From NCBI GenBank assembly GCA_964425355.1, contig CAYRMO010000035.1:1-25635 (forward strand): DNA of 25,635 bases, read 5' to 3'. The notes below the pieces were generated by a model, which saw only the letters and a list, made by a program, of their open reading frames with translations, did not search any database and was not told where the DNA came from. The stretch's first letter is position 1. Each line of letters starts with the position of its first letter. Origin of the DNA: Litorimonas sp964425355 (lineage in GTDB: Bacteria > Pseudomonadota > Alphaproteobacteria > Caulobacterales > Maricaulaceae). The position numbers and the translations under genes are program-made. This document shows positions 10,113-17,860 of the stretch, one piece after another.

Positions 10113-11085
10113 GGTCATAAGCTTAGGCCTTTTGAGTATGGGTTTGGGTTTTGCAGCATGTTCAGGGAAAGATGATATGACAGATTGGAATAGTCTTTCA
10201 GGAAAAGCCCCGCTTGTTATTGCCCATCGCGGCGCATCCGGTGTTTTACCTGAACACACATTGGCCGCCTATGAGCGCGCCATAGATATGGGCGCTGATT
10301 TTATTGAACCTGATCTTGTGATTACCAAAGATGGTTACCTTGTCGCCCGACATGATCGCTATCTATCTGGATCAACAAATGTGTCCGACCGACCCGAATT
10401 TGCGGATCGTAAGGTTGAAAAAGCAGGACATGATGGCGCGGATTGGTTTGTTGAAGATTTCACCCTTGCAGAGATCAAAAGCCTAAAAGCGCGCCAACCC
10501 AGAGCGGGGCGATCCACAGCTTATGATTATCTTTATGATATCCCGACCTTTGATGAGGTGCTTAATTTGATCCAGACACGCTCAAAGGAATCGGGTCGAA
10601 AAATAGGCGTTTACCCCGAAACCAAACATCCCAAGGCTCTTGGCGATTTGGGTCTTTCCCATGACGCGCCATTGCTTGCGAGTTTAAAGAAATATGGATT
10701 TGCAGGTGAGACAGACCCGGTCTTTATCCAGTCTTTTGAATTGGAAAATTTGAGGCGGTTAGACAGCCTTACTTCCATCAGGTTGATTTTCTTGACGGAT
10801 AAGGATCCTGATTTTGATTTGATTGCCAAAACAGTGGATGGGGTGGGGCCCCATAAGAAATTGCTGATAGATGGAGATGGCAATCCCACCGGTTTTATCC
10901 AGGCCGCACATAGGGTCGGATTGGAGGTTCATCCCTGGACATTTCGGGATGATGACAAAAATCCTGCATTTGAAGATATAGACGCGGAACTTAAAGCCTA
11001 TTATGGGCTCGGCGTGGATGGTGTTTTTTCTGACTTTCCAGATACGGCACGTAATGTGCGAGACAGCTTTAAGGATGTAAAATGA
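10099..11085 (+). CDS. Glycerophosphodiester phosphodiesterase, secreted (GlpQ type)
   Basis: Predicted to hydrolyse glycerophosphodiesters from phospholipid turnover to glycerol-3-phosphate and an alcohol. The GDPD signature is complete: IAHRGASGVLPEHTL (His43, Arg44), DFIEPDLVITKDG (Glu70, Asp72), a second His in ARHDRYLSGS (His85), YPETKHP, and the late HPWTFR motif. The ATG at 10099 gives MTRIKVISLGLLSMGLGFAAC, a signal peptide ending in FAAC, a slightly non-standard lipobox, so it is a periplasmic lipoprotein or secreted enzyme. The ATG at 10081 would add MRRRIG and is also possible. From 10099 the protein has 328 residues, usual for the GlpQ branch, which is longer than the cytoplasmic UgpQ type. 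It overlaps polA by 14 bases and gpmA by 4 bases, suggesting coupled translation. Confidence 0.92.
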   Translation: MTRIKVISLGLLSMGLGFAACSGKDDMTDWNSLSGKAPLVIAHRGASGVLPEHTLAAYERAIDMGADFIEPDLVITKDGYLVARHDRYLSGSTNVSDRPEFADRKVEKAGHDGADWFVEDFTLAEIKSLKARQPRAGRSTAYDYLYDIPTFDEVLNLIQTRSKESGRKIGVYPETKHPKALGDLGLSHDAPLLASLKKYGFAGETDPVFIQSFELENLRRLDSLTSIRLIFLTDKDPDFDLIAKTVDGVGPHKKLLIDGDGNPTGFIQAAHRVGLEVHPWTFRDDDKNPAFEDIDAELKAYYGLGVDGVFSDFPDTARNVRDSFKDVK

Positions 11086-11804
11086 CGAAGCTAATTCTTG
11101 TCCGTCACGGACAATCACAATGGAACCTCGAAAATCGGTTTACGGGATTTCATGATATAGGCTTGACTGACCGCGGTGTCGAAGAGGCCCATAAGGCGGC
11201 GGAATTGATGCAGGCGGAAAATATTAGCCTTGATATGGGTTTTACCTCGTTTCAACAACGCGCCATTAAAACGCTTTGGCTAACCCTTGAAGGCATCGGT
11301 CAAATGCATATTCCCGTCACAAAGGACTGGCGTCTAAATGAAAGACATTACGGCGCGTTGACGGGTTTGAACAAGCAAGAGACACGTGACAAACACGGTG
11401 ATGAACAGGTGCATATTTGGCGTCGCAGTTTTGACATGCCGCCACCGCAAATTGATGAAACCTCAAAATATCATCCATCAAAAGATCCGAAATATAAAGA
11501 TATCGATCCGTCTCTTTTGCCAACGGGTGAGAGCTTGAAGATGACGACGGCACGTGTTCTGCCTTATTTCACGGATCACATTGTGCCTTTGGTCAAGGGC
11601 GGGAACAATGTTATTATTTCGGCGCATGGCAATAGTTTGCGCGCCATTTTGAAATCTCTCTTTGATATTGCGGATGACAAAATTCCAGGTTTCGAATTTC
11701 CGACAGGCAATCCGCTTCTGATTGATCTGGACGACGGAACGCTTAATATCACAGCTGCGCGTTATATGGATCAGAGCCGCGCCAAGGAATTACCATCTGT
11801 CTAG
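11082..11804 (+). CDS. gpmA: 2,3-bisphosphoglycerate-dependent phosphoglycerate mutase
   Basis: Cytosolic glycolytic enzyme that interconverts 3- and 2-phosphoglycerate through a phosphohistidine. The 240-residue chain opens with LVRHGQSQWN (Arg8, His9 as the phosphorylated residue), followed by FTGFHDIGLTDRG, Arg60 in FTSFQQRAIKTL, Glu87 in LNERHYGALTGLNK (proton donor) and His182 in SAHGNSLRAI. These are the full set for the dPGM family, and length and insertions match the gpmA rather than the short phosphatase branch. The start ATG overlaps the upstream stop as ATGA, a typical coupled junction. The end overlaps the proposed start of the ribD-like gene by 8 bases. Confidence 0.96.
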   Translation: MTKLILVRHGQSQWNLENRFTGFHDIGLTDRGVEEAHKAAELMQAENISLDMGFTSFQQRAIKTLWLTLEGIGQMHIPVTKDWRLNERHYGALTGLNKQETRDKHGDEQVHIWRRSFDMPPPQIDETSKYHPSKDPKYKDIDPSLLPTGESLKMTTARVLPYFTDHIVPLVKGGNNVIISAHGNSLRAILKSLFDIADDKIPGFEFPTGNPLLIDLDDGTLNITAARYMDQSRAKELPSV

Positions 11805-12240
11805 TCATATAGACTATATGCGCCGCGCTCTTTCATTGGGCGCGGAACAATCTGGTCGCACGGCGGAAAATCCGGCTGTGGGATGTGTCATTGTAAAATT
11901 AGGCGAAATTATCGGGGAGGGCGCGACCCAAGATGGCGGACGTCCCCATGCCGAAACGGTTGCGCTTCAAGTCGCTGGTCGCCAAGCCAAAGGCGCAACC
12001 GCCTATGTCACTTTGGAACCCTGTAGCCATTACGGCCAGACAGCGCCTTGCGCCAATGCCTTGATCGAGGCCGGAATTGCACAGTGTTTTATTGCCTGTA
12101 TTGACCCTGACCCGCGCGTGCATTGGCGCGGCGCCGCGCTTTTACAAGAGGCCGGAATAGATGTCAGGGTCGGCCTATGCGAAACCGAGGCTCTATTGGC
12201 CCACCAGGATTTTTTCAATCGCGTTCGTAAATTCCACTAG
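11797..12240 (+). CDS. ribD: RibD-type deaminase domain protein lacking the reductase domain
   Basis: Matches the N-terminal deaminase of RibD, which deaminates 2,5-diamino-6-ribosylamino-pyrimidinone 5'-phosphate in riboflavin synthesis. Zinc and catalytic residues are intact: His51 and Glu53 in GRPHAETVAL, Cys76 and Cys85 in LEPCSHYGQTAPC; also ENPAVGCVIV and the ACIDPDPRV loop. The chain stops at FFNRVRKFH, where bifunctional RibD proteins enter the reductase domain, so the reductase half is absent and must be elsewhere or lost. Start choice: the first in-frame ATG (11818) has no ribosome-binding site and would remove residues HIDY that align with E. coli RibD (MQDEYYM). A CTG at 11797 has AAGGA 8 bases upstream and yields a seven-residue lead almost identical in length to E. 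coli, so I propose this non-canonical start. It could also be a related pyrimidine deaminase. Confidence 0.8.
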   Translation: MSSHIDYMRRALSLGAEQSGRTAENPAVGCVIVKLGEIIGEGATQDGGRPHAETVALQVAGRQAKGATAYVTLEPCSHYGQTAPCANALIEAGIAQCFIACIDPDPRVHWRGAALLQEAGIDVRVGLCETEALLAHQDFFNRVRKFH

Positions 12241-12818
12241 GGATTCGGGATCGCATGACAGCCTGGATTTATCTGCTGAAGTCTTTGAATATATTCTAGC
12301 GGCGATAGAGACGCATATCGGATTTTATCTGTCAGTATTTTTAATCGGTAAGGCAGATCTGGACGGCGCACATCAAATACGAGTTTTGACGAAATTATAC
12401 CGCGCCATTTATGGGCCTGTGGGCTTGCGACCCAGCTCCTGTCGGAAAGCGTAACCTGTCCAGACCGGATTTTATACCAAGCGCCATCCCAAAAGAAAAA
12501 ATCAATATCTGGATTACTATTATCGGGCAAAATTTGTGCGCAAACTTTCTGAACTTTTCCCGAGACATGTGGTTGATCATAAATCACCCATAAGGGTCCG
12601 GGTTTTATTTCGTCGGGTTTTGCAAAGTCTAAATCGCCATGACCATATACTCCGGGCGGGGTATAGCCACTCTCCGAGAGGTTAGTGATAATAATCGGGG
12701 CATTGGCAATTTCTTTTTTCACCGCATTCAGGCGGATAAAAATGGCAATGATCACCGCAAAAATGATCAATACCGAAAAGAAAAATACGCGTTTTAATCT
12801 ACGACCAAGCCGCCGCAA
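12237..12818 (-). CDS. Uncharacterised membrane-anchored protein
   Basis: I do not recognise this family. The 193-residue chain starts with a basic segment (RRLGRRLKR) and one membrane helix (about residues 11-29), so most of it should be periplasmic. The soluble part has strands with many aromatic residues (PLWVIYDQP, DIDFFFWDGAWYKI, VFDVRRPDLPYRL), and two cysteines, one near the middle (VQKVCAQIL) and one near the end (NPGCHAI), which could form a disulfide. The start is a TTG at 12818, seven bases after the fabI stop, with GGAG nine bases upstream inside the end of fabI. It is therefore probably co-transcribed with fabI. Its 3' end overlaps the ribD-like gene end by 4 bases on the other strand. 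Composition is like its neighbours. Confidence 0.7.
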   Translation of the reverse strand: MRRLGRRLKRVFFFSVLIIFAVIIAIFIRLNAVKKEIANAPIIITNLSESGYTPPGVYGHGDLDFAKPDEIKPGPLWVIYDQPHVSGKVQKVCAQILPDNSNPDIDFFFWDGAWYKIRSGQVTLSDRSWVASPQAHKWRGIISSKLVFDVRRPDLPYRLKILTDKIRYASLSPLEYIQRLQQINPGCHAIPNP

Positions 12819-12824
12819 TTTGGA

Positions 12825-13655
12825 TTACTCCGCGAGGCTATCGCGCAAAGGTGTCTCTTGGGGCATGCCTATGGCGTGGAAACCGCCATCGACGTGATGG
12901 GTTTCGCCCGTACAGGAGAGCCCAAGATCAGACAGAAGATAAAGCGCAGCACCGGCCACACCCATAGGATCCGTATTGTCTTGCAGGGCACTTGCGGCCT
13001 TATTGAAGCGGAACATATGACGACCCGATCCGATACCAGCTGCCGCCAATGTCTTGATGGGTCCGGCCGAGATCGCATTGACGCGAATGCCGCGAGGTCC
13101 AAGATCGGCTGCAATATAGCGTGTGCAAGCTTCGAGCGCGGCTTTGGCAACACCCATAACATTGTAATTTGGAATAACGCGCTCACTGCCCAAATAGGTG
13201 AGGGTCACCATTGCGCCCCCATCATTCATAATATTTGAGGCGCGACGTGCCGCATCGACAAAGGAATAGGCTGAAATATCTAAAGCGGACTTAAAGCCTT
13301 CACGTGTTGTCTGCTCAACAAATGAGCCTGCAAGTTGATCTTTGCCCGCAAAGGCAATGGCATGGACAAGGAAATCAATCTTGCCCCACTTATCTTCAAT
13401 TGTTTTGAAAGCTGTTTCCATCTGATCATCATTGGTGACATCACAATCGACCAACGTGTCAGACCCAACAGATTCGGCCAGAGGTTTAACACGACGCAAG
13501 AGTTTCTCGCCTTGATGGGTAAATGCTATCTCAGCGCCTTGGGCCGCTAATTGCTGCGCGATGGCCCATGCAATGGAGTTTTTATTCGCGACGCCCATAA
13601 TTAGGCCGCGTTTGCCCGCCATAAGCGAACCTGTGGGGAAATTCTGGTCAGCCAT
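12825..13655 (-). CDS. fabI: Enoyl-[acyl-carrier-protein] reductase (NADH)
   Basis: Last reductive step of the type II fatty-acid elongation cycle, reducing trans-2-enoyl-ACP. The 276-residue SDR-fold protein has the FabI cofactor motif IMGVANKNSIAWAIA, CDVTND, VHAIAFAGKDQL, and the catalytic region LTYLGSERVIPNYNVMGVAKAALE with Tyr154, Tyr164 and Lys171, then ISAGPIKTLAAAGI and the end HHVDGGFHAIGMP. The ATG has AGGAG seven bases upstream. At the position corresponding to E. coli FabI Gly93 there is alanine (Ala101). In many alphaproteobacteria fabI sits directly behind fabA-fabB; here it is about 1.8 kb away, on the same strand, with a LuxR-type gene and an outer-membrane protein gene between. 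It is divergent from the LuxR gene over a 137-base intergenic region. Confidence 0.97.
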   Translation of the reverse strand: MADQNFPTGSLMAGKRGLIMGVANKNSIAWAIAQQLAAQGAEIAFTHQGEKLLRRVKPLAESVGSDTLVDCDVTNDDQMETAFKTIEDKWGKIDFLVHAIAFAGKDQLAGSFVEQTTREGFKSALDISAYSFVDAARRASNIMNDGGAMVTLTYLGSERVIPNYNVMGVAKAALEACTRYIAADLGPRGIRVNAISAGPIKTLAAAGIGSGRHMFRFNKAASALQDNTDPMGVAGAALYLLSDLGLSCTGETHHVDGGFHAIGMPQETPLRDSLAE

Positions 13656-13792
13656 GTCTCTCTCCTGTCAATATGTGTGCGTTCTTTAGGATTTCGTTGC
13701 GGAAATGGCCAGAATTTTCCGCAAAAAAACTGGTTAATCTGGCATTCATATTCGCTTCTGTACTCGCTCTCGCAAGAGGGAGGACGTCTCAT

Positions 13793-14536
13793 ATGGAGAG
13801 AGATGATCTAGCACAACAAGCTGGACAATTACGTGACGAAATTGGATCTGTAACACGGTCACCAACGCCGCAAATCAGTTTCGACCAGTTTCGAAATATT
13901 ATCGAAGCCAAGGGTTTCGACAAAATTGTCATGTGTCAAGCTGTTTTGCTGCCCGGAAAAGACCTGATACAACATCGTTTTTTCTTCCACTCTGGTATTT
14001 CAGAACTCCTGAAAACTTACCACGATAAAACCTACCAACTCTGCGATCCTGTCGTGCTTCGCGCGATCTCAACGCATCGACCTTTTCGGCGGCACGAAAC
14101 CCATTCAGATATGACACCAGCGCAAATCGAACAGGTCGAACATGCAGCCAGATATGGATTGAAATATGGCGTTGTTTTTCCGATCAGAGATTTCAGCGGT
14201 ATAATGGGATTTGTGTCGATTGGACGCGCGACTAATTTTGAAATGAGTGATATTGAACTTTTGGAGTTGGAGCTTCTCTGTCGTTACAGCTATCTGAAAG
14301 TCGACTCATTTTACGACACGTCTGAGCAATCATCTGATTTATCCTTATCGCCCAGAGAAACGGCCATTTTAATGCATGTGTCGAGGGGCAAGACGAATTG
14401 GGAAACAGGTCAGATCATGGGAATGAGCGAATATTCCATCCGGGATTATCTAAAAGCGATCTCGGCGCGTTTTGATACGGCCAATAGAACCCATACTGTC
14501 GTGAAGGCCATTCAATTGGGTCTTATACTACCTTAG
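13793..14536 (+). CDS. LuxR family transcriptional regulator with autoinducer-binding-like domain
   Basis: A 247-residue regulator with an N-terminal Autoind_bind-like domain and a C-terminal LuxR helix-turn-helix (about 180-245: LSPRETAILMHVSRGKTNWE, IGQ-like TGQIMGMSEYSIRDYL, and LGLI at the end). The start at 13793 is chosen because AGGGAGG lies nine bases upstream; the longer frame to 13673 adds a non-homologous lead. In the ligand domain the DPVV motif and one tyrosine (LKTYHDKTY) are kept, but the two tryptophans usual in AHL receptors (TraR EWVRHY and PFAW positions) are Leu and Arg here (ELLKTY, PFRR). No luxI-like synthase is in the window, so it is an orphan and may sense a different ligand or none. 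Divergent from fabI, convergent with the MipA gene; control of either is conjecture. Confidence 0.88.
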   Translation: MERDDLAQQAGQLRDEIGSVTRSPTPQISFDQFRNIIEAKGFDKIVMCQAVLLPGKDLIQHRFFFHSGISELLKTYHDKTYQLCDPVVLRAISTHRPFRRHETHSDMTPAQIEQVEHAARYGLKYGVVFPIRDFSGIMGFVSIGRATNFEMSDIELLELELLCRYSYLKVDSFYDTSEQSSDLSLSPRETAILMHVSRGKTNWETGQIMGMSEYSIRDYLKAISARFDTANRTHTVVKAIQLGLILP

Positions 14537-14558
14537 TGCCTTGCTCTAATTTAACAGC

Positions 14559-15362
14559 TTAAAATTTTCGCGCGATCGCAATCGCGGCTGTAATCCCATC
14601 TTCGCTCGGGGCGATAACGGTCCCTTCAACCTCTCCGACAAGACGAGAATAATTTACAATCCCCACAATTTGGAAATCGTCATTAAGGTCGAGATAGGCC
14701 GCGACATGTGCGCCCAAAGTTGAAATTTCAGACCCGAAATCCAAGGCGGTTACGCTCGTGTCTGCGGGGAGAGCAAGCGCGCTAAGTTGATCGTCTGATA
14801 TGCCATATTGGGCATCCAGAAAATCGCCGGAATGATAGGTCACGCGCACACCAGGTGTGATACGAAGCTTATCAAAGGGATAGAATTCAGTTGTCGCGAG
14901 CGCGTCAATACGAAATCCGTCGAGCCCTCCAGAGAGGGGGACATTGCCAACCACATCAATCGCACCGATGGGCGTATAGATCCGGCTAGAAATTAACCCG
15001 GCAAATCCGTCTTCGATATCAAAGGCTTCATTGTTTAAGGGCGTGTCTTCCCCGTCCCGACCTAGGCTGTAATGTAAAGAGGCCCCGAGGCGAAAATTCT
15101 CATTGCGAATGGCATAGGCGCCAGCCCCAAGGCCAGGATTGACAAAAAAGCGCCCCTTATATTGGGCATTAATATAAGGCAGGACTGTAAACTCACTTTC
15201 CTCAGAACCCACATAGGTTTCTCGACTCACAGCTGCGATCCCGACATCAGCATAGGTATCTTGTTCGTCTTCTGGAATTTCAAAAATTGAACTTTGTGCC
15301 TGTGCCAAATTTGGTAGGAGGCACATTGTCGTGGTTAGGAAAAAAATACGTAAAAAAGCCAT
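14559..15362 (-). CDS. MipA/OmpV family outer-membrane protein
   Basis: Predicted outer-membrane beta-barrel. From ATG 15362 the protein begins with a classical signal peptide, MAFLRIFFLTTTMCLLPNLA followed by QAQS; in-frame ATGs at 15377 and 15380 would add up to six residues, and none has a strong ribosome-binding site. The mature part has the MipA/OmpV pattern: an early AAVSRETYVGSEESEF strand pair, VLPYINAQYKGRFFVNPGLG, alternating amphipathic strands, and a terminal strand ending in ARKF with C-terminal phenylalanine, as expected for BAM-dependent folding. MipA was described as a scaffold for murein enzymes in E. coli, OmpV as a porin-like protein, so function is not fixed. It lies 82 bases downstream of fabB on the same strand and could be a read-through product of the fabAB operon. 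Confidence 0.85.
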   Translation of the reverse strand: MAFLRIFFLTTTMCLLPNLAQAQSSIFEIPEDEQDTYADVGIAAVSRETYVGSEESEFTVLPYINAQYKGRFFVNPGLGAGAYAIRNENFRLGASLHYSLGRDGEDTPLNNEAFDIEDGFAGLISSRIYTPIGAIDVVGNVPLSGGLDGFRIDALATTEFYPFDKLRITPGVRVTYHSGDFLDAQYGISDDQLSALALPADTSVTALDFGSEISTLGAHVAAYLDLNDDFQIVGIVNYSRLVGEVEGTVIAPSEDGITAAIAIARKF

Positions 15363-15444
15363 GTGTCCCGCTAACATCATTTAGTCGCGGGCGCATCTTA
15401 ATTTATGTTTCAATTCATGTAAGGATTGAATAGTTAAACAGAGG

Positions 15445-16659
15445 TCACAATTTTGCGAAAATGACGGACCCATTTGTGCCGCCAAATCCAAAACTATTGG
15501 ACATGGCAGTTTTGAGTTCCGTTTCAACGGGCTCTCTAGCGACGTTAATGGCTGGAATATTCTCGTCAAAGTTTTCAATATTTATTGACGGTGCGACAAA
15601 CCCACGATCCATCATAAGCAATGTATAGACGGCTTCTTGAACGCCGGCTCCGCCGAGGCTGTGACCTGTTAGACATTTCGTGGCAGACACATATGGGCCG
15701 TTCAGTCCAAAAATCCTCTCAATGGCACTCGACTCGGCAATATCACCAACAGGTGTAGAGGTTGCATGCGGATTTATGTAATCGACAGTTTCAAGACCTG
15801 CATCTTCCAGTGCCATCCGCATCGCACGTTCTGCACCTTCGCCACTTGGGGCAACCATATCATACCCGTCAGATGTCGCGGCATAACCAATGACTTCTGC
15901 ATAAATTTTTGCACCGCGTGCCACAGCGTGTTCATATTCCTCAAGAACTAACATGCCAGCGCCGCCCGCAATGACAAATCCGTCGCGGTCCTGGTCAAAA
16001 GCTCGGGAGGCTTTTTTCGGCGTCTCATTATATTTGCTGCTCATAGCCCCCATGGCGTCAAAGAGGGATGACATGGACCATTCGAGTTCCTCGCCACCAC
16101 CTGCAAACATAATATCTTGTTTACCCCATTGAATTTGCTCAACGGCAGAGCCGATACAATGTAATGAGGTTGTACAAGCCGAGGTGATAGAAAAATTCAC
16201 GCCTTTGATTTTATAATGTGTCGCCAATGTTGCCGAGACTGTCGACGACATAGCTTTGGGAACCGCAAATGGTCCGATCCGTTTGGGTGAATTATTTTTA
16301 CGAGTAATATCGGCCGCGCGCACAATTTCTAAGGATGACGGACCACCGGAACCCGCAATGATACCGGTCCGCGGATGTGAGATTTGGTCTTCGCTTAGGC
16401 CTGCATCTTCAATCGCGTCTTTCATGGCGACCGCCGCCCAGCCCGCTGCATCACCCATAAAGCGATAAGATCGTTTTGAAATTATCGCTTTGTAATCGCA
16501 ATCGGGACGACCCGAGATCTGGGAGCGAAAGCCAAGCTCGGCCATTTTTTCGTCTTTTTTGATTCCGCAGTTCCCGGCCTTTAGGTTTTCGGCAACGGTA
16601 TTCGCATCATTACCTATGCAGGAAACAATGCCTAATCCGGTGACAACAACTCGGCGCAT
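15445..16659 (-). CDS. fabB: 3-oxoacyl-[acyl-carrier-protein] synthase I
   Basis: Beta-ketoacyl-ACP synthase I, which elongates the unsaturated acyl chain made by FabA. The 404-residue thiolase-fold protein has RRVVVTGLGIVSCIGND at the start, the nucleophile Cys162 in SITSACTTSLHCIG, and the two catalytic histidines in NPHATSTPVGD and TKCLTGHSLGGAG, then NSFGFGGTNGS near the end. The pattern and the FabA neighbour distinguish it from FabF. The ATG follows the fabA stop after two bases, so the two genes are translationally linked. Confidence 0.97.
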   Translation of the reverse strand: MRRVVVTGLGIVSCIGNDANTVAENLKAGNCGIKKDEKMAELGFRSQISGRPDCDYKAIISKRSYRFMGDAAGWAAVAMKDAIEDAGLSEDQISHPRTGIIAGSGGPSSLEIVRAADITRKNNSPKRIGPFAVPKAMSSTVSATLATHYKIKGVNFSITSACTTSLHCIGSAVEQIQWGKQDIMFAGGGEELEWSMSSLFDAMGAMSSKYNETPKKASRAFDQDRDGFVIAGGAGMLVLEEYEHAVARGAKIYAEVIGYAATSDGYDMVAPSGEGAERAMRMALEDAGLETVDYINPHATSTPVGDIAESSAIERIFGLNGPYVSATKCLTGHSLGGAGVQEAVYTLLMMDRGFVAPSINIENFDENIPAINVAREPVETELKTAMSNSFGFGGTNGSVIFAKL

Positions 16660-16661
16660 AC

Positions 16662-17180
16662 TCAGCCATCCTCTTGTGGAACAAATAGACCTACTCGCAG
16701 GTCTTTCGCTTGGTAAATCAATTCGTCATCAGCATACATTCTTCCATCTGCAATACCAAGAACGAGTTTCCGTCTTATGGCGCGTTTTATATCAATTTCA
16801 TAGCGCACTTTTTTGATATCTGGCGTGACTTGACCCGAAAATTTGACTTCGCCAACACCCAAGGCGCGTCCACGTCCTTGTCCACCTGTCCAACCCAACC
16901 AAAAGCCGACCAATTGCCACATGGCGTCTAGGCCCAAACATCCAGGCATGACGGGGTCACCCGCAAAATGACATTCAAAGAACCAAAGATCAGGATTGAT
17001 ATCGAGTTCCGCTTTAACTTGGCCTTTCTCATAAGTGCCGCCATTATCGTCCATATGTTTAATTCGGTCGAGCATAAGCATGGGGGGAAGGGGTAATTTC
17101 GCATTACCTGGGCCGAATAAGCTTTGTTCGCCGCTGACGATCAGATCGTCATAGTCATAGGATGGCTGAATTTTTAACAT
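16662..17180 (-). CDS. fabA: 3-hydroxyacyl-[acyl-carrier-protein] dehydratase/isomerase
   Basis: Bifunctional enzyme that dehydrates 3-hydroxydecanoyl-ACP and isomerises the product to cis-3-decenoyl-ACP, the branch point for anaerobic-type unsaturated fatty-acid synthesis. The 172-residue hot-dog protein shows LPLPPMLMLDRI, the active-site region FFECHFAGDPVMPGCLGLDA with His71 and Asp85 (equivalent to His70 and Asp84 in E. coli) and FSGQVTP. It is the first gene of fabA-fabB. No clear ribosome-binding site precedes the ATG. Many alphaproteobacteria have a Fur/Irr-type regulator just upstream; here the upstream neighbour is a TPR protein gene instead. Confidence 0.97.
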   Translation of the reverse strand: MLKIQPSYDYDDLIVSGEQSLFGPGNAKLPLPPMLMLDRIKHMDDNGGTYEKGQVKAELDINPDLWFFECHFAGDPVMPGCLGLDAMWQLVGFWLGWTGGQGRGRALGVGEVKFSGQVTPDIKKVRYEIDIKRAIRRKLVLGIADGRMYADDELIYQAKDLRVGLFVPQEDG

Positions 17181-17269
17181 ATCGCTTAAGGCCTAACTAA
17201 TTTACTCGCCTCATAAGACAGGCTTGCCCTTAAGGCAAAGCGAGAATCAGCTGATAGATGCAGTTTTTC

Positions 17270-17854
17270 TTATGATTTCGATTTCACCGTGTAGCGCGAG
17301 AGAAGTGTCTCCACCATATCCCAATCAGGTTTGAGGATATCTGCGGCTTTTAAGTCGCGATAAGCTAGCTTATATTGCTCTTGGCGGTCATAAAGGATGG
17401 CGCGGTTTACAAGGGCAGCCGGGCGAGTTTTACTTTCGACATCTTCTAAAGCTATATTGATCGATCTTAGGGCGCCATCATAGTCTTCGATATAAATCAG
17501 GGCCGCAGCGAGATTTACATGCGCTTCGGTTAGGTTAGATTGTAGCTCCAATGCGCTTTCATAATCAAATATCGCATCAGAATACCGTTCTTTGCGCATG
17601 CGAAGAATACCGCGATTAACGAGCGTGGCAGCTCTTGTTTTCGTAGGAAGATTTTCGTCCAGTGCATCATTACAGGTGTCCAGGGCCGAGCGACTCCCTT
17701 TGTCACCGCGCTTGGCATAGTCATAACAATTCGCCGCATTGGCTTTGCCAATGACCAAAAGTTGCGCCGTAGCTGGCGTTGCGAAGGCACCAATCATCAA
17801 TCCCAAAAAAAGTGCCCGAAAGCGGGGATGGAAGCGTAAACGAAAGCATATCAT
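17270..17854 (-). CDS. Periplasmic TPR repeat protein
   Basis: A secreted tetratricopeptide-repeat protein of about 194 residues. From ATG 17854 it has a signal peptide (LRFHPRFRALFLGLMIGAFA, cleavage expected after ATPATA), then two cysteines (NCYDYAKRG and DTCNDAL) that could pair. Two to three TPR units follow, for example AATLVNRGILRMRKERYSDA, NLTEAHVNLAAALIYIEDYD and AALVNRAILYDRQEQYKLAY. TPRs mediate protein contacts; the partner is unknown. The longer frame begins with TTG at 17890, only one base after the stop of the HAD gene, and would put a cysteine-rich lead before the signal peptide, so I prefer ATG 17854. It has no ribosome-binding site but a strong -10-like element directly upstream, so a leaderless transcript is possible. 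Confidence 0.82.
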   Translation of the reverse strand: MICFRLRFHPRFRALFLGLMIGAFATPATAQLLVIGKANAANCYDYAKRGDKGSRSALDTCNDALDENLPTKTRAATLVNRGILRMRKERYSDAIFDYESALELQSNLTEAHVNLAAALIYIEDYDGALRSINIALEDVESKTRPAALVNRAILYDRQEQYKLAYRDLKAADILKPDWDMVETLLSRYTVKSKS

Positions 17855-17860
17855 GGAGGC

